Shown here: piece by piece, positions 44,754 through 52,402 of the stretch
How positions within the stretch are numbered: position 1 is the first letter of the stretch
How the letters are laid out: each line of letters starts with the position of its first letter
Assembly (NCBI RefSeq): GCF_003054285.1
Contig: NZ_QBKS01000001.1
Coordinates: forward strand, 1,054,001-1,118,000
Direction of reading: 5' to 3'
DNA: 64,000 nucleotides
From: Litoreibacter ponti
Lineage (GTDB): Bacteria > Pseudomonadota > Alphaproteobacteria > Rhodobacterales > Rhodobacteraceae
Position numbers and translations under genes: made by a program
Notes under the pieces: model-generated
The model's database searches: none
Told to the model about the DNA's origin: nothing
What the model saw: only the letters and a program-made list of their open reading frames with translations

Positions 44754-45545
44754 ATGCGAGTGCCCGTGTCTGCCAACACGCCCCCCGTTTTAGAAATTCG
44801 CGATCTTCACAAGGCCTATGGCGCCTTGGAGGTACTCAAAGGCGTCTCCCTGCGTGCGGAGGCGGGACAGGTGGTCTCGCTCATCGGCTCGTCGGGCTCG
44901 GGCAAATCCACGCTGCTGCGCTGCGCGAACCTGCTGGAAGACAGCCAGCAGGGTGAGGTGCTGTTTTGCGGCGAAGGCGTCACGTGGAAAGGTGCAGGCC
45001 ATGCCCGCCGCCCCGCCGACGCCAAGCAGGTGACCCGCATCCGCACAAACCTTTCGATGGTGTTCCAGCAATTCAACCTGTGGTCCCACATGTCGGTGCT
45101 GCAAAACGTCATGGAGGCCCCGCTGACCGTTCTGGGCGAGCCGCGCGACGTGGTGGAACCCCGCGCCCGGGCGCTTCTGGACAAGGTGGGGATTGGCGAC
45201 AAATGCGATGTCTTTCCCGCCCAGATGTCGGGCGGCCAGCAGCAGCGCGCTGCCATCGCGCGGGCGTTGTGCATGGAGCCGAAGGCGTTGCTGTTCGACG
45301 AGCCGACCTCCGCGCTCGACCCCGAGCTGGAGCAGGAGGTGGTGAAGGTCATCAAGGATCTCGCCACCGAGGGGCGCACGATGCTGATCGTGACCCATGA
45401 CATGCGGCTGGCGGGCGACGTCTCGGACCATGTCATTTTTCTGCACAAGGGCCTGATCGAAGAAGAAGGCCACCCGGATCAGGTTTTCGGCGCGCCGAAG
45501 ACCGAACGGCTGAAACAGTTCCTGAGCGCGACTGTTCCCGCCTGA
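44754..45545 (+). CDS. Polar amino-acid-type ABC transporter ATP-binding protein
   Basis: 263 residues. Walker A SLIGSSGSGKSTLLR, Q-loop MVFQQFNLWSHM, signature AQMSGGQQQRAAIARAL, Walker B ALLFDEPTSALDPEL and switch VTHDM are complete; the closest family is HisP/GlnQ. First gene of the importer-catabolic operon; ATG 44754 follows a 64-base gap. A TTAACCTTAATG element follows its stop and the binding-protein gene begins 40 bases later. Confidence 0.93.
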   Translation: MRVPVSANTPPVLEIRDLHKAYGALEVLKGVSLRAEAGQVVSLIGSSGSGKSTLLRCANLLEDSQQGEVLFCGEGVTWKGAGHARRPADAKQVTRIRTNLSMVFQQFNLWSHMSVLQNVMEAPLTVLGEPRDVVEPRARALLDKVGIGDKCDVFPAQMSGGQQQRAAIARALCMEPKALLFDEPTSALDPELEQEVVKVIKDLATEGRTMLIVTHDMRLAGDVSDHVIFLHKGLIEEEGHPDQVFGAPKTERLKQFLSATVPA

Positions 45546-45546
45546 A

Positions 45547-45558
45547 TTAACCTTAATG
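45547..45558. promoter_or_regulatory. TTAACCTTAATG element between transporter genes
   Basis: The 12-mer TTAACCTTAATG occurs here and, in the opposite sense, in block 1 of the repeats at 11859-11870 and 50216-50227. It is a palindrome-like TTAA pair resembling CtrA half-sites. It could be a regulatory site for the binding-protein gene or the core of block 1 without the rest. Confidence 0.4.
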
Positions 45559-45585
45559 ACCGCTCATAACCTGGGAGAATACAAC

Positions 45586-46317
45586 ATGAAAAAGCTGATC
45601 CTCGCGACAACCGCCCTGGCCCTGTCCGCAGGCTTCGCGCTGGCCGACGGCCACGCCAAGACCATCCGTATGGGCACAGAAGGCGCCTACCCTCCGTATA
45701 ACTTCATCAACGATGCCGGCGAGGTCGACGGCTTCGAGCGCGAGCTGGGCGACGAGCTGTGCAAGCGCGCCGAGCTGACCTGCGAGTGGGTCACCAATGA
45801 GTGGGACAGCATCATCCCCAACCTGGTCTCCGGCAACTACGACACGATCATCGCGGGCATGTCGATCACCGCCGAGCGCGACGAGGTTATCGACTTCACC
45901 GATCCCTACACCCAGCCCGACCCCTCCGCCTACCTCGCCAAAACCGGCGGTGTGGTCCTGACCGACGGCGTGATCGCGGCGCAGGCCTCCACCATTCAGG
46001 CCAGCCACATCGCCTCGATGAACGGCGTGACGCTGGTGGAATTCGCCACCCCCGAAGAAACCATTGCGGCGGTCAAGAATGGCGAAGCCGACGCGGTGCT
46101 GGCTGACAAGGCCTATCTCGAGCCCATCGCAGAGGCCGAGGCTGATCTGGAGATCGTCGGCGAGGACGTGCTGCTGGGCGGCGGCATCGGGCTGGGCGTG
46201 CGCGAAAGCGACGGCGAGCTGCGCGAGAAGTTCAACGCGGCGATCCAGTCGATGAAGGCCGACGGCTCGCTCAACGCGCTGATCGAGAAGCACCTGCCCG
46301 GCTCGGCCACGTTCTAA
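45586..46317 (+). CDS. Amino-acid-type ABC transporter substrate-binding protein (family 3)
   Basis: 243 residues. Signal peptide MKKLILATTALALSAGFALA. Mature part shows IRMGTEGAYPPYNFIND, the family-3 signature GFERELGDELCKRAEL, the ligand-contact SMSITAERDEVIDFTDPY and ADAVLADKAYL. Members bind amino acids, opines or related zwitterions; with the downstream gamma-glutamyl enzymes an amine-containing ligand is inferred. GGGAGAATACAAC precedes the ATG. A strong hairpin follows the stop, as expected for differential expression of the binding protein. Confidence 0.92.
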   Translation: MKKLILATTALALSAGFALADGHAKTIRMGTEGAYPPYNFINDAGEVDGFERELGDELCKRAELTCEWVTNEWDSIIPNLVSGNYDTIIAGMSITAERDEVIDFTDPYTQPDPSAYLAKTGGVVLTDGVIAAQASTIQASHIASMNGVTLVEFATPEETIAAVKNGEADAVLADKAYLEPIAEAEADLEIVGEDVLLGGGIGLGVRESDGELREKFNAAIQSMKADGSLNALIEKHLPGSATF

Positions 46318-46325
46318 ACACTGTC

Positions 46326-46364
46326 AGCCCGGGGCGTCCGCGCGCGCGCGCGCCCCGGGCTTTC
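46326..46364 (+). terminator. Intra-operon terminator/attenuator after the binding-protein gene
   Basis: AGCCCGGGGCG (46326-46336) pairs with CGCCCCGGGCT (46351-46361) around a GC-alternating loop, followed by TTTCT. Position after the binding-protein gene and before the other operon genes suggests partial termination that lowers downstream expression. Confidence 0.75.
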
Positions 46365-46373
46365 TGTCACGCG

Positions 46374-47195
46374 ATGGGCTGGAACCTAGACCAAAGCGCG
46401 CACACGCGCGCAGGCCGTGTGGCCTGGGGCCATTCGGGCGACGGGCCACCGCTTGTTTTGGCCCATGGCTGGCCCTGGTCGTCCTACGCGTGGCACCGTG
46501 TGATCCCGGCCTTGGCCCCCTATTTCCACGTGTACTGGTACGACATGCCCGGCTTTGGCCGATCCGAGATGCGCGCAGGTCAGGCAACGTCGCTGGATGT
46601 GCAGGGCGAGGTCTTCGCCGAGATGTTGGATCATTGGGGTCTCGACGCCCCGTCTGTCTGGGCACACGATTTCGGCGGCGCGATCACCCTGCGCGCGCAG
46701 CTTTTGGGCGGGCGGCGCTACCACCGCTACTTGTTGATGAATGTCGTGGCGATGCGGCCGTGGGGGTCGGAGTTCTTCGAACATGTGGGCCGCCATGTGG
46801 AAGCATTCATGGGCCTGCCGCCCCATATCCACCGCGCCGTGGTCGACGCCTATATTCGCGGGGCACTGGCGCGTCCGCTGCCCGACGAGGATCAAGAGGC
46901 GCTCGTCGCACCTTGGCTGTCGGAGGAGGGCCAGCTCAGCTTCTACCGCCAGTTCGCACAGGCCGACGAACACTACACTGCCGAGATCGAAGGCGATTTT
47001 GGCAAAATCGCGCAGCCGGTACGTGTAATTTGGGGCGAAGACGATCCTTGGATCCCACTGGCGCGCGGCGAAGCGCTGGCCAAGGCCATCGGTTGCGACT
47101 TCACCCCCATGAAAGGCTGCGAGCACCTGCCTCAGCTGGAGGCGCCCGAGGCAACGGCATCGCTGGCCCTCGCCTATCTGCGCGCGGAGGTGTAG
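46374..47195 (+). CDS. Alpha/beta hydrolase with aspartate nucleophile (dehalogenase/epoxide-hydrolase type)
   Basis: 273 residues. Oxyanion HGWPWSSYAW (31-40), nucleophile elbow WAHDFGGA with Asp (D99) rather than Ser, acid in WGEDDPWIP and final histidine in CEHLPQLEAPE. The HDxGG elbow is that of haloacetate/haloalkane dehalogenases and epoxide hydrolases, which go through an alkyl-enzyme ester. It lies between the binding protein and the permeases of an ABC importer, an unusual position suggesting it acts on the imported compound. Which reaction it performs cannot be told without the full cap-domain comparison. Confidence 0.85.
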   Translation: MGWNLDQSAHTRAGRVAWGHSGDGPPLVLAHGWPWSSYAWHRVIPALAPYFHVYWYDMPGFGRSEMRAGQATSLDVQGEVFAEMLDHWGLDAPSVWAHDFGGAITLRAQLLGGRRYHRYLLMNVVAMRPWGSEFFEHVGRHVEAFMGLPPHIHRAVVDAYIRGALARPLPDEDQEALVAPWLSEEGQLSFYRQFAQADEHYTAEIEGDFGKIAQPVRVIWGEDDPWIPLARGEALAKAIGCDFTPMKGCEHLPQLEAPEATASLALAYLRAEV

Positions 47196-47204
47196 AGCGG
47201 TTTC

Positions 47205-48071
47205 ATGTTCTCCTACTGCGCCGACCCAACCACGCTCGAGGGCCTGACCTGGCTCAGCTGCTACCTGACGACGGGCAAGCACATGGGCATCTATTGGGCC
47301 TTCGGCACGGTGCTGTTGCTGCTGGCGATCACCGCGCCGACGGCGCTGGCATTCGGCTTTGGCGGCGCGATGGCTGCGCGGTCGCGGGTGGCCCCGCTGC
47401 GCTGGTTCGGCAAGACCTACATCTCGATCGTGCGGGGCGTGCCGGATATCGTCTTCTTCCTGTTCTTCGTGATCGCGTTGGATCAAGGACTGGAATATCT
47501 GCGCCACGTCTATCTCTGCCCCGGCTGGACCGAGCCGATTTACCGCGGCAATGATTTCCGGGTCTGCGATCAGGCCAAGCTGCCGCTGGGTTCCGCCCCG
47601 CAATGGGTGCACGAGGTCTACGGGTTTATGACCGCGGTGGTGACCTTTGCCATCGTCTTCGGCGCCTTTGCGGCCAATGTGCTGTTCGGCGCGATGAATG
47701 CGGTGCCCAAGGCGCAGGTCGAGACGGCGCAGGCCTATGGCATGAGCCCGCGCCAGACCTTCACCCGGGTGATCGTGCCGCAGATGTGGGTCTACGCCCT
47801 GCCCGGCCTGTCGAACCTGTGGATGGTGCTGATCAAGGCGACGCCGCTGCTGTTCCTTCTGGGCGTGGAAGATATCGTCTATTGGGCCCGCGAGCTGGGC
47901 GGCTCCAAAACGCCGCGCTTTACCGACTACCCCCACGGGGATTGGCGGATGTGGTACTTCTTGGCGCTGCTGGTATTCTATCTGGCCTTCACCAAGGTCT
48001 CGGAGGTCGTGCTGGAGCGGATCATGAAGCGCCTGACCCACGGCCAAGCGACGCTGGGGGGCACGTCATGA
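47205..48071 (+). CDS. Amino-acid-type ABC transporter permease (HisQ-like) with an enlarged loop
   Basis: 288 residues, longer than the usual 220-240. Membrane segments flank a hydrophilic insertion of about 50 residues (YLRHVYLCPGWTEPIYRGND onward) containing two cysteines, probably periplasmic. The EAA loop ETAQAYGMSPRQTFTRVIVPQ is canonical. It ends with an ATGA overlap with the second permease gene. The extra loop could touch the binding protein. Confidence 0.9.
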   Translation: MFSYCADPTTLEGLTWLSCYLTTGKHMGIYWAFGTVLLLLAITAPTALAFGFGGAMAARSRVAPLRWFGKTYISIVRGVPDIVFFLFFVIALDQGLEYLRHVYLCPGWTEPIYRGNDFRVCDQAKLPLGSAPQWVHEVYGFMTAVVTFAIVFGAFAANVLFGAMNAVPKAQVETAQAYGMSPRQTFTRVIVPQMWVYALPGLSNLWMVLIKATPLLFLLGVEDIVYWARELGGSKTPRFTDYPHGDWRMWYFLALLVFYLAFTKVSEVVLERIMKRLTHGQATLGGTS

Positions 48072-48874
48072 GCTGCTGGGAGACGGTTCAGATGTACGCC
48101 TTCCGCAGCCTTGGCTATGGCGAGAGGTTGCTGCCGCGCGAGGATTTCACCATCTGCCAGCAGGTGACGCTGATCGGGTCTGGCATGATCTGGAACGTCT
48201 ATTACGGCCTGTTGGCCCTGCTGTTCGGCTTCTTTCTGGCCAATGCACTGGCGCTTGGCAAAGCAGCGGCAAATCCGGTGATCCGCAAGCCCGCCGAATG
48301 GTTCATCCTGATCTTCCGCGGCTCGCCGCTCTTCATCCAGTTCTTCCTCGCCTACTACATCTTCCTGCAGCTCAAGCAGGTCTCGCCGTTCTTCGACGTG
48401 ATGACATCGGCCTGGGCGGGGGCGCTGGTGGTGCTGTTCCTGAACACCGCCGCCTATTCAGCCGAGATTCTGTACGGTGCGCTGCGATCAGTACCAAAAG
48501 GCGAGGTCGAGGCGGCAGACGCTTACGGCATGACCGGCTGGACCAAGTTCAGCCGCGTGGTGTGGCCCACAATGCTGCGCCTCGCCTGGCCCGCCTACAC
48601 GAACGAGGCGATCTTCCTGTTCCACGCCACGACGCTGGTGTTCTTTTCGTCCTTCCCGGCCTTCCAACAGAAGGGCGACGCGCTCTACTACGCAAACTAT
48701 TTCGCCGACAAGACCTTCAACCCGTTCATCCCCTACCCAATCGTGGCGGTCTATTTCATCATCCTGACACTGGCGATCATCGGGGCCTTCGGGTTGGTCA
48801 ACCGGCGCCTCAACCGCCACCTGCCGCAAGAGGCCCGGCGCCGCCTGCGCTACCGACCACAGCTGATCCGCTAA
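48068..48874 (+). CDS. Amino-acid-type ABC transporter permease (HisM-like)
   Basis: 268 residues. N-terminal 40 residues are hydrophilic (MSCWETVQMYAFRSLGYGER, then DFTICQQV), with two cysteines (C3, C29), before the first membrane helix, an extension not found in HisM. EAA loop EAADAYGMTGWTKFSRVVWPT. ATG 48068 overlaps the upstream stop by four bases. The next gene starts one base after its stop. Confidence 0.9.
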   Translation: MSCWETVQMYAFRSLGYGERLLPREDFTICQQVTLIGSGMIWNVYYGLLALLFGFFLANALALGKAAANPVIRKPAEWFILIFRGSPLFIQFFLAYYIFLQLKQVSPFFDVMTSAWAGALVVLFLNTAAYSAEILYGALRSVPKGEVEAADAYGMTGWTKFSRVVWPTMLRLAWPAYTNEAIFLFHATTLVFFSSFPAFQQKGDALYYANYFADKTFNPFIPYPIVAVYFIILTLAIIGAFGLVNRRLNRHLPQEARRRLRYRPQLIR

Positions 48875-48875
48875 G

Positions 48876-50210
48876 ATGGACAGCTGGCTCAGAGATCACC
48901 CGGAGATCCGCAACATCCGCGCCGCGGTGGCCGATCTGAACGGACAGGCCCGCGGCAAGCGGCTGCCCGCGCGGTTTGGGGCGAAGCTGCTGGACGAGGG
49001 CTCGCGCATGCCCATGTCCGTGCTCAATGTCGATATCTGGGGCGACGACATCGAAGACAGCCCGCTGGTCTTTGCCACCGGCGACCGCGACGGGGTCTTG
49101 AAACCCACCGAGCGCGGCTTCGTGCCGATGCCGTGGCTGTCGAGCGCGTCGGCCCTGCTGCCAATGTGGATGTTTCTTGAAGACGGCACGCCCTTCGCGG
49201 GTGATCCGCGCCACGCGCTGGCCGCCGTGCTGGAACGCTACCGCGCCCGTGGCTTGACGCCGGTGGTGGCAACCGAGCTGGAATTCTACCTGATCGACGA
49301 CAGCGGTGAGGATTTGCAACCGCCGCCTTCCCCCCGCTCCGGCAAGCGCCGTCTGGGCGGCGAGGTGTTGTCGATGCGCGCGCTTGACGCGTTCGACGCC
49401 TTCTTCACGGAGGTCTATGACGCCTGCGAGGCGATGGATATCCCCGCCGAGACCGCGATCTCGGAAGCCGGTATGGGCCAGTACGAGATTAACCTTGTCC
49501 ACACCGATGACGCCCTGAAGGCTGCCGATGATGCGTGGTTGTTCAAGCTGCTGATCCGCGGGCTCGCGCGCAAACATGGCTTTGCGGCAAGTTTCATGGC
49601 CAAACCCTATGCGGAGCACTCGGGTACCGGGATGCACACGCATTTCTCGGTGCTGGACAAGGACGGTGCGAACGTCTTCGACGATGGTGGCGAGGCGGGC
49701 ACCGACACGTTGCGCCACGCCATCGCGGGCTGCCTTGCCGCGATGCCTGCCTCGACCCTGATCTTCGCGCCCCATGGCAATTCCTACGAGCGTTTCACCC
49801 CCGGCGCCCATGCCCCGACGGGGATCGCCTGGGCCTATGAGAACCGCACGGCGGCGATCCGGGTGCCCGCGGGCAGTCCCAAGGCGCGCCGGATCGAGCA
49901 CCGCGTCGCAGGCGGCGACATCAACCCCTACCTGATGCTGGCCGTCGTCCTTGGCGCGGCGCTGAACGGGATCGAGGACGCCGAAGCGCCGCCCGCGCCG
50001 ATCACCGGATCGGCCTATGACGCCGAGCTGGCGCAGTTGCCGACCACCTGGGCGGACGCCATCGCGGCGTTCGAGACATCGGAGCACATCGCGCGCATTT
50101 TGCCCAAGTCGCTGATCCGGAACTTCGTGCTGACCAAGAAACAAGAGGCACAGTATTACCAAGAGCTGTCCGAGGCGGAACGGATCGACCTCTACCTCGA
50201 CACGGTTTAA
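48876..50210 (+). CDS. Glutamine synthetase family ligase, copy 1 (PuuA/gamma-glutamylamine synthetase type)
   Basis: 444 residues, type I GS fold. N-terminal beta-grasp region about 10-100; catalytic ATELEFYL, GQYEINLVH (metal glutamates), GTGMHTHFSV (metal histidine) and NRTAAIRVP / KARRIEHRVAGGDINPYLM (ATP and substrate loops) are present. Absence of the adenylylation tyrosine context and clustering with a DAO oxidase and an amidotransferase-like hydrolase point to gamma-glutamylation of an amine rather than ammonia assimilation. A block-1 repeat begins at its stop codon. Confidence 0.9.
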   Translation: MDSWLRDHPEIRNIRAAVADLNGQARGKRLPARFGAKLLDEGSRMPMSVLNVDIWGDDIEDSPLVFATGDRDGVLKPTERGFVPMPWLSSASALLPMWMFLEDGTPFAGDPRHALAAVLERYRARGLTPVVATELEFYLIDDSGEDLQPPPSPRSGKRRLGGEVLSMRALDAFDAFFTEVYDACEAMDIPAETAISEAGMGQYEINLVHTDDALKAADDAWLFKLLIRGLARKHGFAASFMAKPYAEHSGTGMHTHFSVLDKDGANVFDDGGEAGTDTLRHAIAGCLAAMPASTLIFAPHGNSYERFTPGAHAPTGIAWAYENRTAAIRVPAGSPKARRIEHRVAGGDINPYLMLAVVLGAALNGIEDAEAPPAPITGSAYDAELAQLPTTWADAIAAFETSEHIARILPKSLIRNFVLTKKQEAQYYQELSEAERIDLYLDTV

Positions 50211-50288
50211 CCCACCATTAAGGTTAACGCGCGCCTCGAAAAAAGTGCGATCTGGCTTCGTTTTGGAGAAAATACTCTCGCCGAAGGC
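50208..50288 (+). repeat. Two-block intergenic repeat, copy 2
   Basis: Block 1 starts with the stop codon of the ligase gene: TAACCCACCATTAAGGTTAA then CGCGC. After 22 variable bases comes block 2, TGGCTTCGTTTTGG, AGAAAA, then TACTCTCGCCGAAGGC. Matches the copy at 11814-11878. Block 1 here contains a perfect TTAA-N7-TTAA (TTAACCCACCATTAA). Confidence 0.85.
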
Positions 50289-50349
50289 TCCCCTCTATCC
50301 ACGCGCCCGCCGCTCGGGTATCAAGGCACAAACGCGTCAAGAGGCCCCC

Positions 50350-51051
50350 ATGCATATCGGAATACTGTCCTGCGGTCACACCATGCCAGAGGTGGAGGGC
50401 AAGCATGGCGACTTCCCTGACATGTTTCGGCGTCTGCTGGACGGGCAAGGTTTCAGCTTCACCGATTTTGACGTAGAGCACATGGAGTTTCCCAGCAAGA
50501 TCAACGCCTGCGACGGCTGGCTGCTCACCGGATCGAAGCATGGCGCCTATGAGGAGCACGCCTTTATTCCGCCGCTCGAGACTTTCATCCGGCAGGCGTT
50601 CGAGCATCATGTGCCGATGGTCGGCATCTGCTTTGGCCATCAGATCATCGCGCAAGCGCTCGGCGGCAAGGTCGAGAAATTCGGCGGTGGCTGGGCGCTT
50701 GGGCTGACCGAATATGCATTCGACGGGCTCGGGCCCATTAAGCTTAATGCGTGGCATCAGGATCAGGTGACCGCGCTGCCGCCGGGCGCGCGCGCCATCG
50801 GCACCAACGCGTTCTGCGAGAACGCGGCGCTGGTCTATGACGACCGCATCTGGACCGTGCAGGCCCACCCGGAATTCAGCGGCGAGATCATCGCCGACTA
50901 CGTCGCCCTGCGCAAAGGCACGGCGGATTACGAGGACGACAGGATGGACCGCGCCGCCGCGCTGAGCCGCGAGGCCAATGACAATACGCACCTCGCCGCG
51001 CATATCGCGGGCTTTTTCAAGCAACAGCGCGAGGTGGCCCGTGCCAGCTGA
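50350..51051 (+). CDS. Class I glutamine-amidotransferase-like hydrolase
   Basis: 233 residues. Catalytic nucleophile in MVGICFGHQIIAQALGG (C94), histidine/glutamate in WTVQAHPEFSGE. GuaA-type fold without a synthase partner. In gamma-glutamylation pathways (AtdA2 for aniline, PuuD for polyamines) such proteins cleave the gamma-glutamyl group; the position between two GS-like ligases supports the same. ATG 50350 has GAGG upstream; an upstream in-frame extension is translated repeat element and rejected. Confidence 0.88.
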   Translation: MHIGILSCGHTMPEVEGKHGDFPDMFRRLLDGQGFSFTDFDVEHMEFPSKINACDGWLLTGSKHGAYEEHAFIPPLETFIRQAFEHHVPMVGICFGHQIIAQALGGKVEKFGGGWALGLTEYAFDGLGPIKLNAWHQDQVTALPPGARAIGTNAFCENAALVYDDRIWTVQAHPEFSGEIIADYVALRKGTADYEDDRMDRAAALSREANDNTHLAAHIAGFFKQQREVARAS

Positions 51052-52402
51052 CTGGACAGACAATCTGCCGCCGGCGGTGATTTCGTATCTTGGGGCGAAC
51101 CGGCTCGACGAGGTGGAATGCGTCATCGCCGATCTGCCCGGCATCGCCCGCGGCAAGGCGGTGCCTGCGACGAAATTTGCGCGCCAAAGTGAGTTTTTTC
51201 TGCCCAATTCGATCTACTTCCAGACCATTACCGGCGGCTGGGGCGAGGCTGCAGGCGAAGGCGGCTTTACAGAGCCTGACATGGTTCTGAAGCCCGACAT
51301 GAGCACCGCCACCGTCGCGCCGTGGACCGGCGACTGGACGCTGCAAGTGATCCACGACGCCTTCCAGCAGGACGGCGCGCCGGTGCCCTTCGCCCCGCGC
51401 AACGTGCTCAAACGCGTGGTGGAATTATACCGTAAGGAAGGCTGGGAGCCGGTCGTCGCCCCCGAAATGGAATTTTTCCTCGTTGCGCGCAACATCAACC
51501 CGGCAGAGGCCATCGCGCCGATGATGGGCCGCTCCGGCCGCCCTGCCGCTGCGCGGCAGGCTTATTCCATGTCCGCCGTGGACGAGTTCGGCCCGGTCAT
51601 CGACGACATCTACGACTTCGCCGAGGCCCAGGGATTCGAGATCGACGGCATCACCCAGGAAGGCGGAGCGGGGCAGCTCGAGATCAACCTGCGCCACGGC
51701 AACCCGGTCAAGCTCGCCGACGAGATTTTCTACTTCAAGCGGCTGATCCGCGAGGCCGCTCTGCGGCACGACTGTTTTGCGACCTTCATGGCCAAGCCGA
51801 TCGAGGGCGAGCCGGGCAGTGCGATGCATATCCACCACTCGATCGTGGACCGCGAGACCGGGCGCAACATCTTCTCCGGGCCGCGCGGGGCGGAGACCGA
51901 TCAGTTCATGCATTTCATCGCGGGGCTTCAGACCCACCTGCCCTCGGTCATCGCGCTGCTCGCGCCTTACGTGAACAGCTACCGACGTTACGTGAAAGAC
52001 CACGCGGCCCCGATCAATCTTGAATGGGGCCGCGACAATCGCACCACGGGGCTGCGTGTGCCCGTGTCAGAGCCGATCGCCCGCCGGGTCGAAAACCGGC
52101 TGGCAGGCATGGATTGCAACCCCTATCTCGGGATCGCGGCCTCGCTTGCCTGCGGCTATCTGGGGCTGAAGGCCGGGCAAAAGCCGTCCAAGGAATTCAA
52201 GGGCGACGCCTATGATGGGGAGACGGAGATCCCCCGCGGCCTGCACTCGGCGCTGGATCTGTTCGACAACGCCAAGGATCTCCACGAGATCCTGCACCCC
52301 GACTTCGCCCGGGTGTATTCCATCGTGAAGGCCGCCGAATACGAGGAATTCCTGCAGGTCATCTCTCCGTGGGAGCGTGAGCATCTGCTTTTGAACGTAT
52401 GA
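51041..52402 (+). CDS. Glutamine synthetase family ligase, copy 2
   Basis: 453 residues, divergent from copy 1. VVAPEMEFFLV, GAGQLEINLRHG, GSAMHIHHS, NRTTGLRVP, RRVENRLAGMDCNPYL are the catalytic GS motifs. GTG 51041 is chosen: GAGG lies upstream, the sequence then reads PADWTDNLPPAVISYLGA as in related ligases, and it overlaps the hydrolase stop by 11 bases. Stop overlaps the oxidase start by four bases. Two ligases in one operon may make a hetero-oligomer or act on two amines. Confidence 0.9.
   Translation: MPADWTDNLPPAVISYLGANRLDEVECVIADLPGIARGKAVPATKFARQSEFFLPNSIYFQTITGGWGEAAGEGGFTEPDMVLKPDMSTATVAPWTGDWTLQVIHDAFQQDGAPVPFAPRNVLKRVVELYRKEGWEPVVAPEMEFFLVARNINPAEAIAPMMGRSGRPAAARQAYSMSAVDEFGPVIDDIYDFAEAQGFEIDGITQEGGAGQLEINLRHGNPVKLADEIFYFKRLIREAALRHDCFATFMAKPIEGEPGSAMHIHHSIVDRETGRNIFSGPRGAETDQFMHFIAGLQTHLPSVIALLAPYVNSYRRYVKDHAAPINLEWGRDNRTTGLRVPVSEPIARRVENRLAGMDCNPYLGIAASLACGYLGLKAGQKPSKEFKGDAYDGETEIPRGLHSALDLFDNAKDLHEILHPDFARVYSIVKAAEYEEFLQVISPWEREHLLLNV

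Noticed and set aside
46386..48047. 553-codon minus-strand frame
   Set aside because: Antisense to the hydrolase and permease genes, His/Arg-rich, no motif; a shadow frame.
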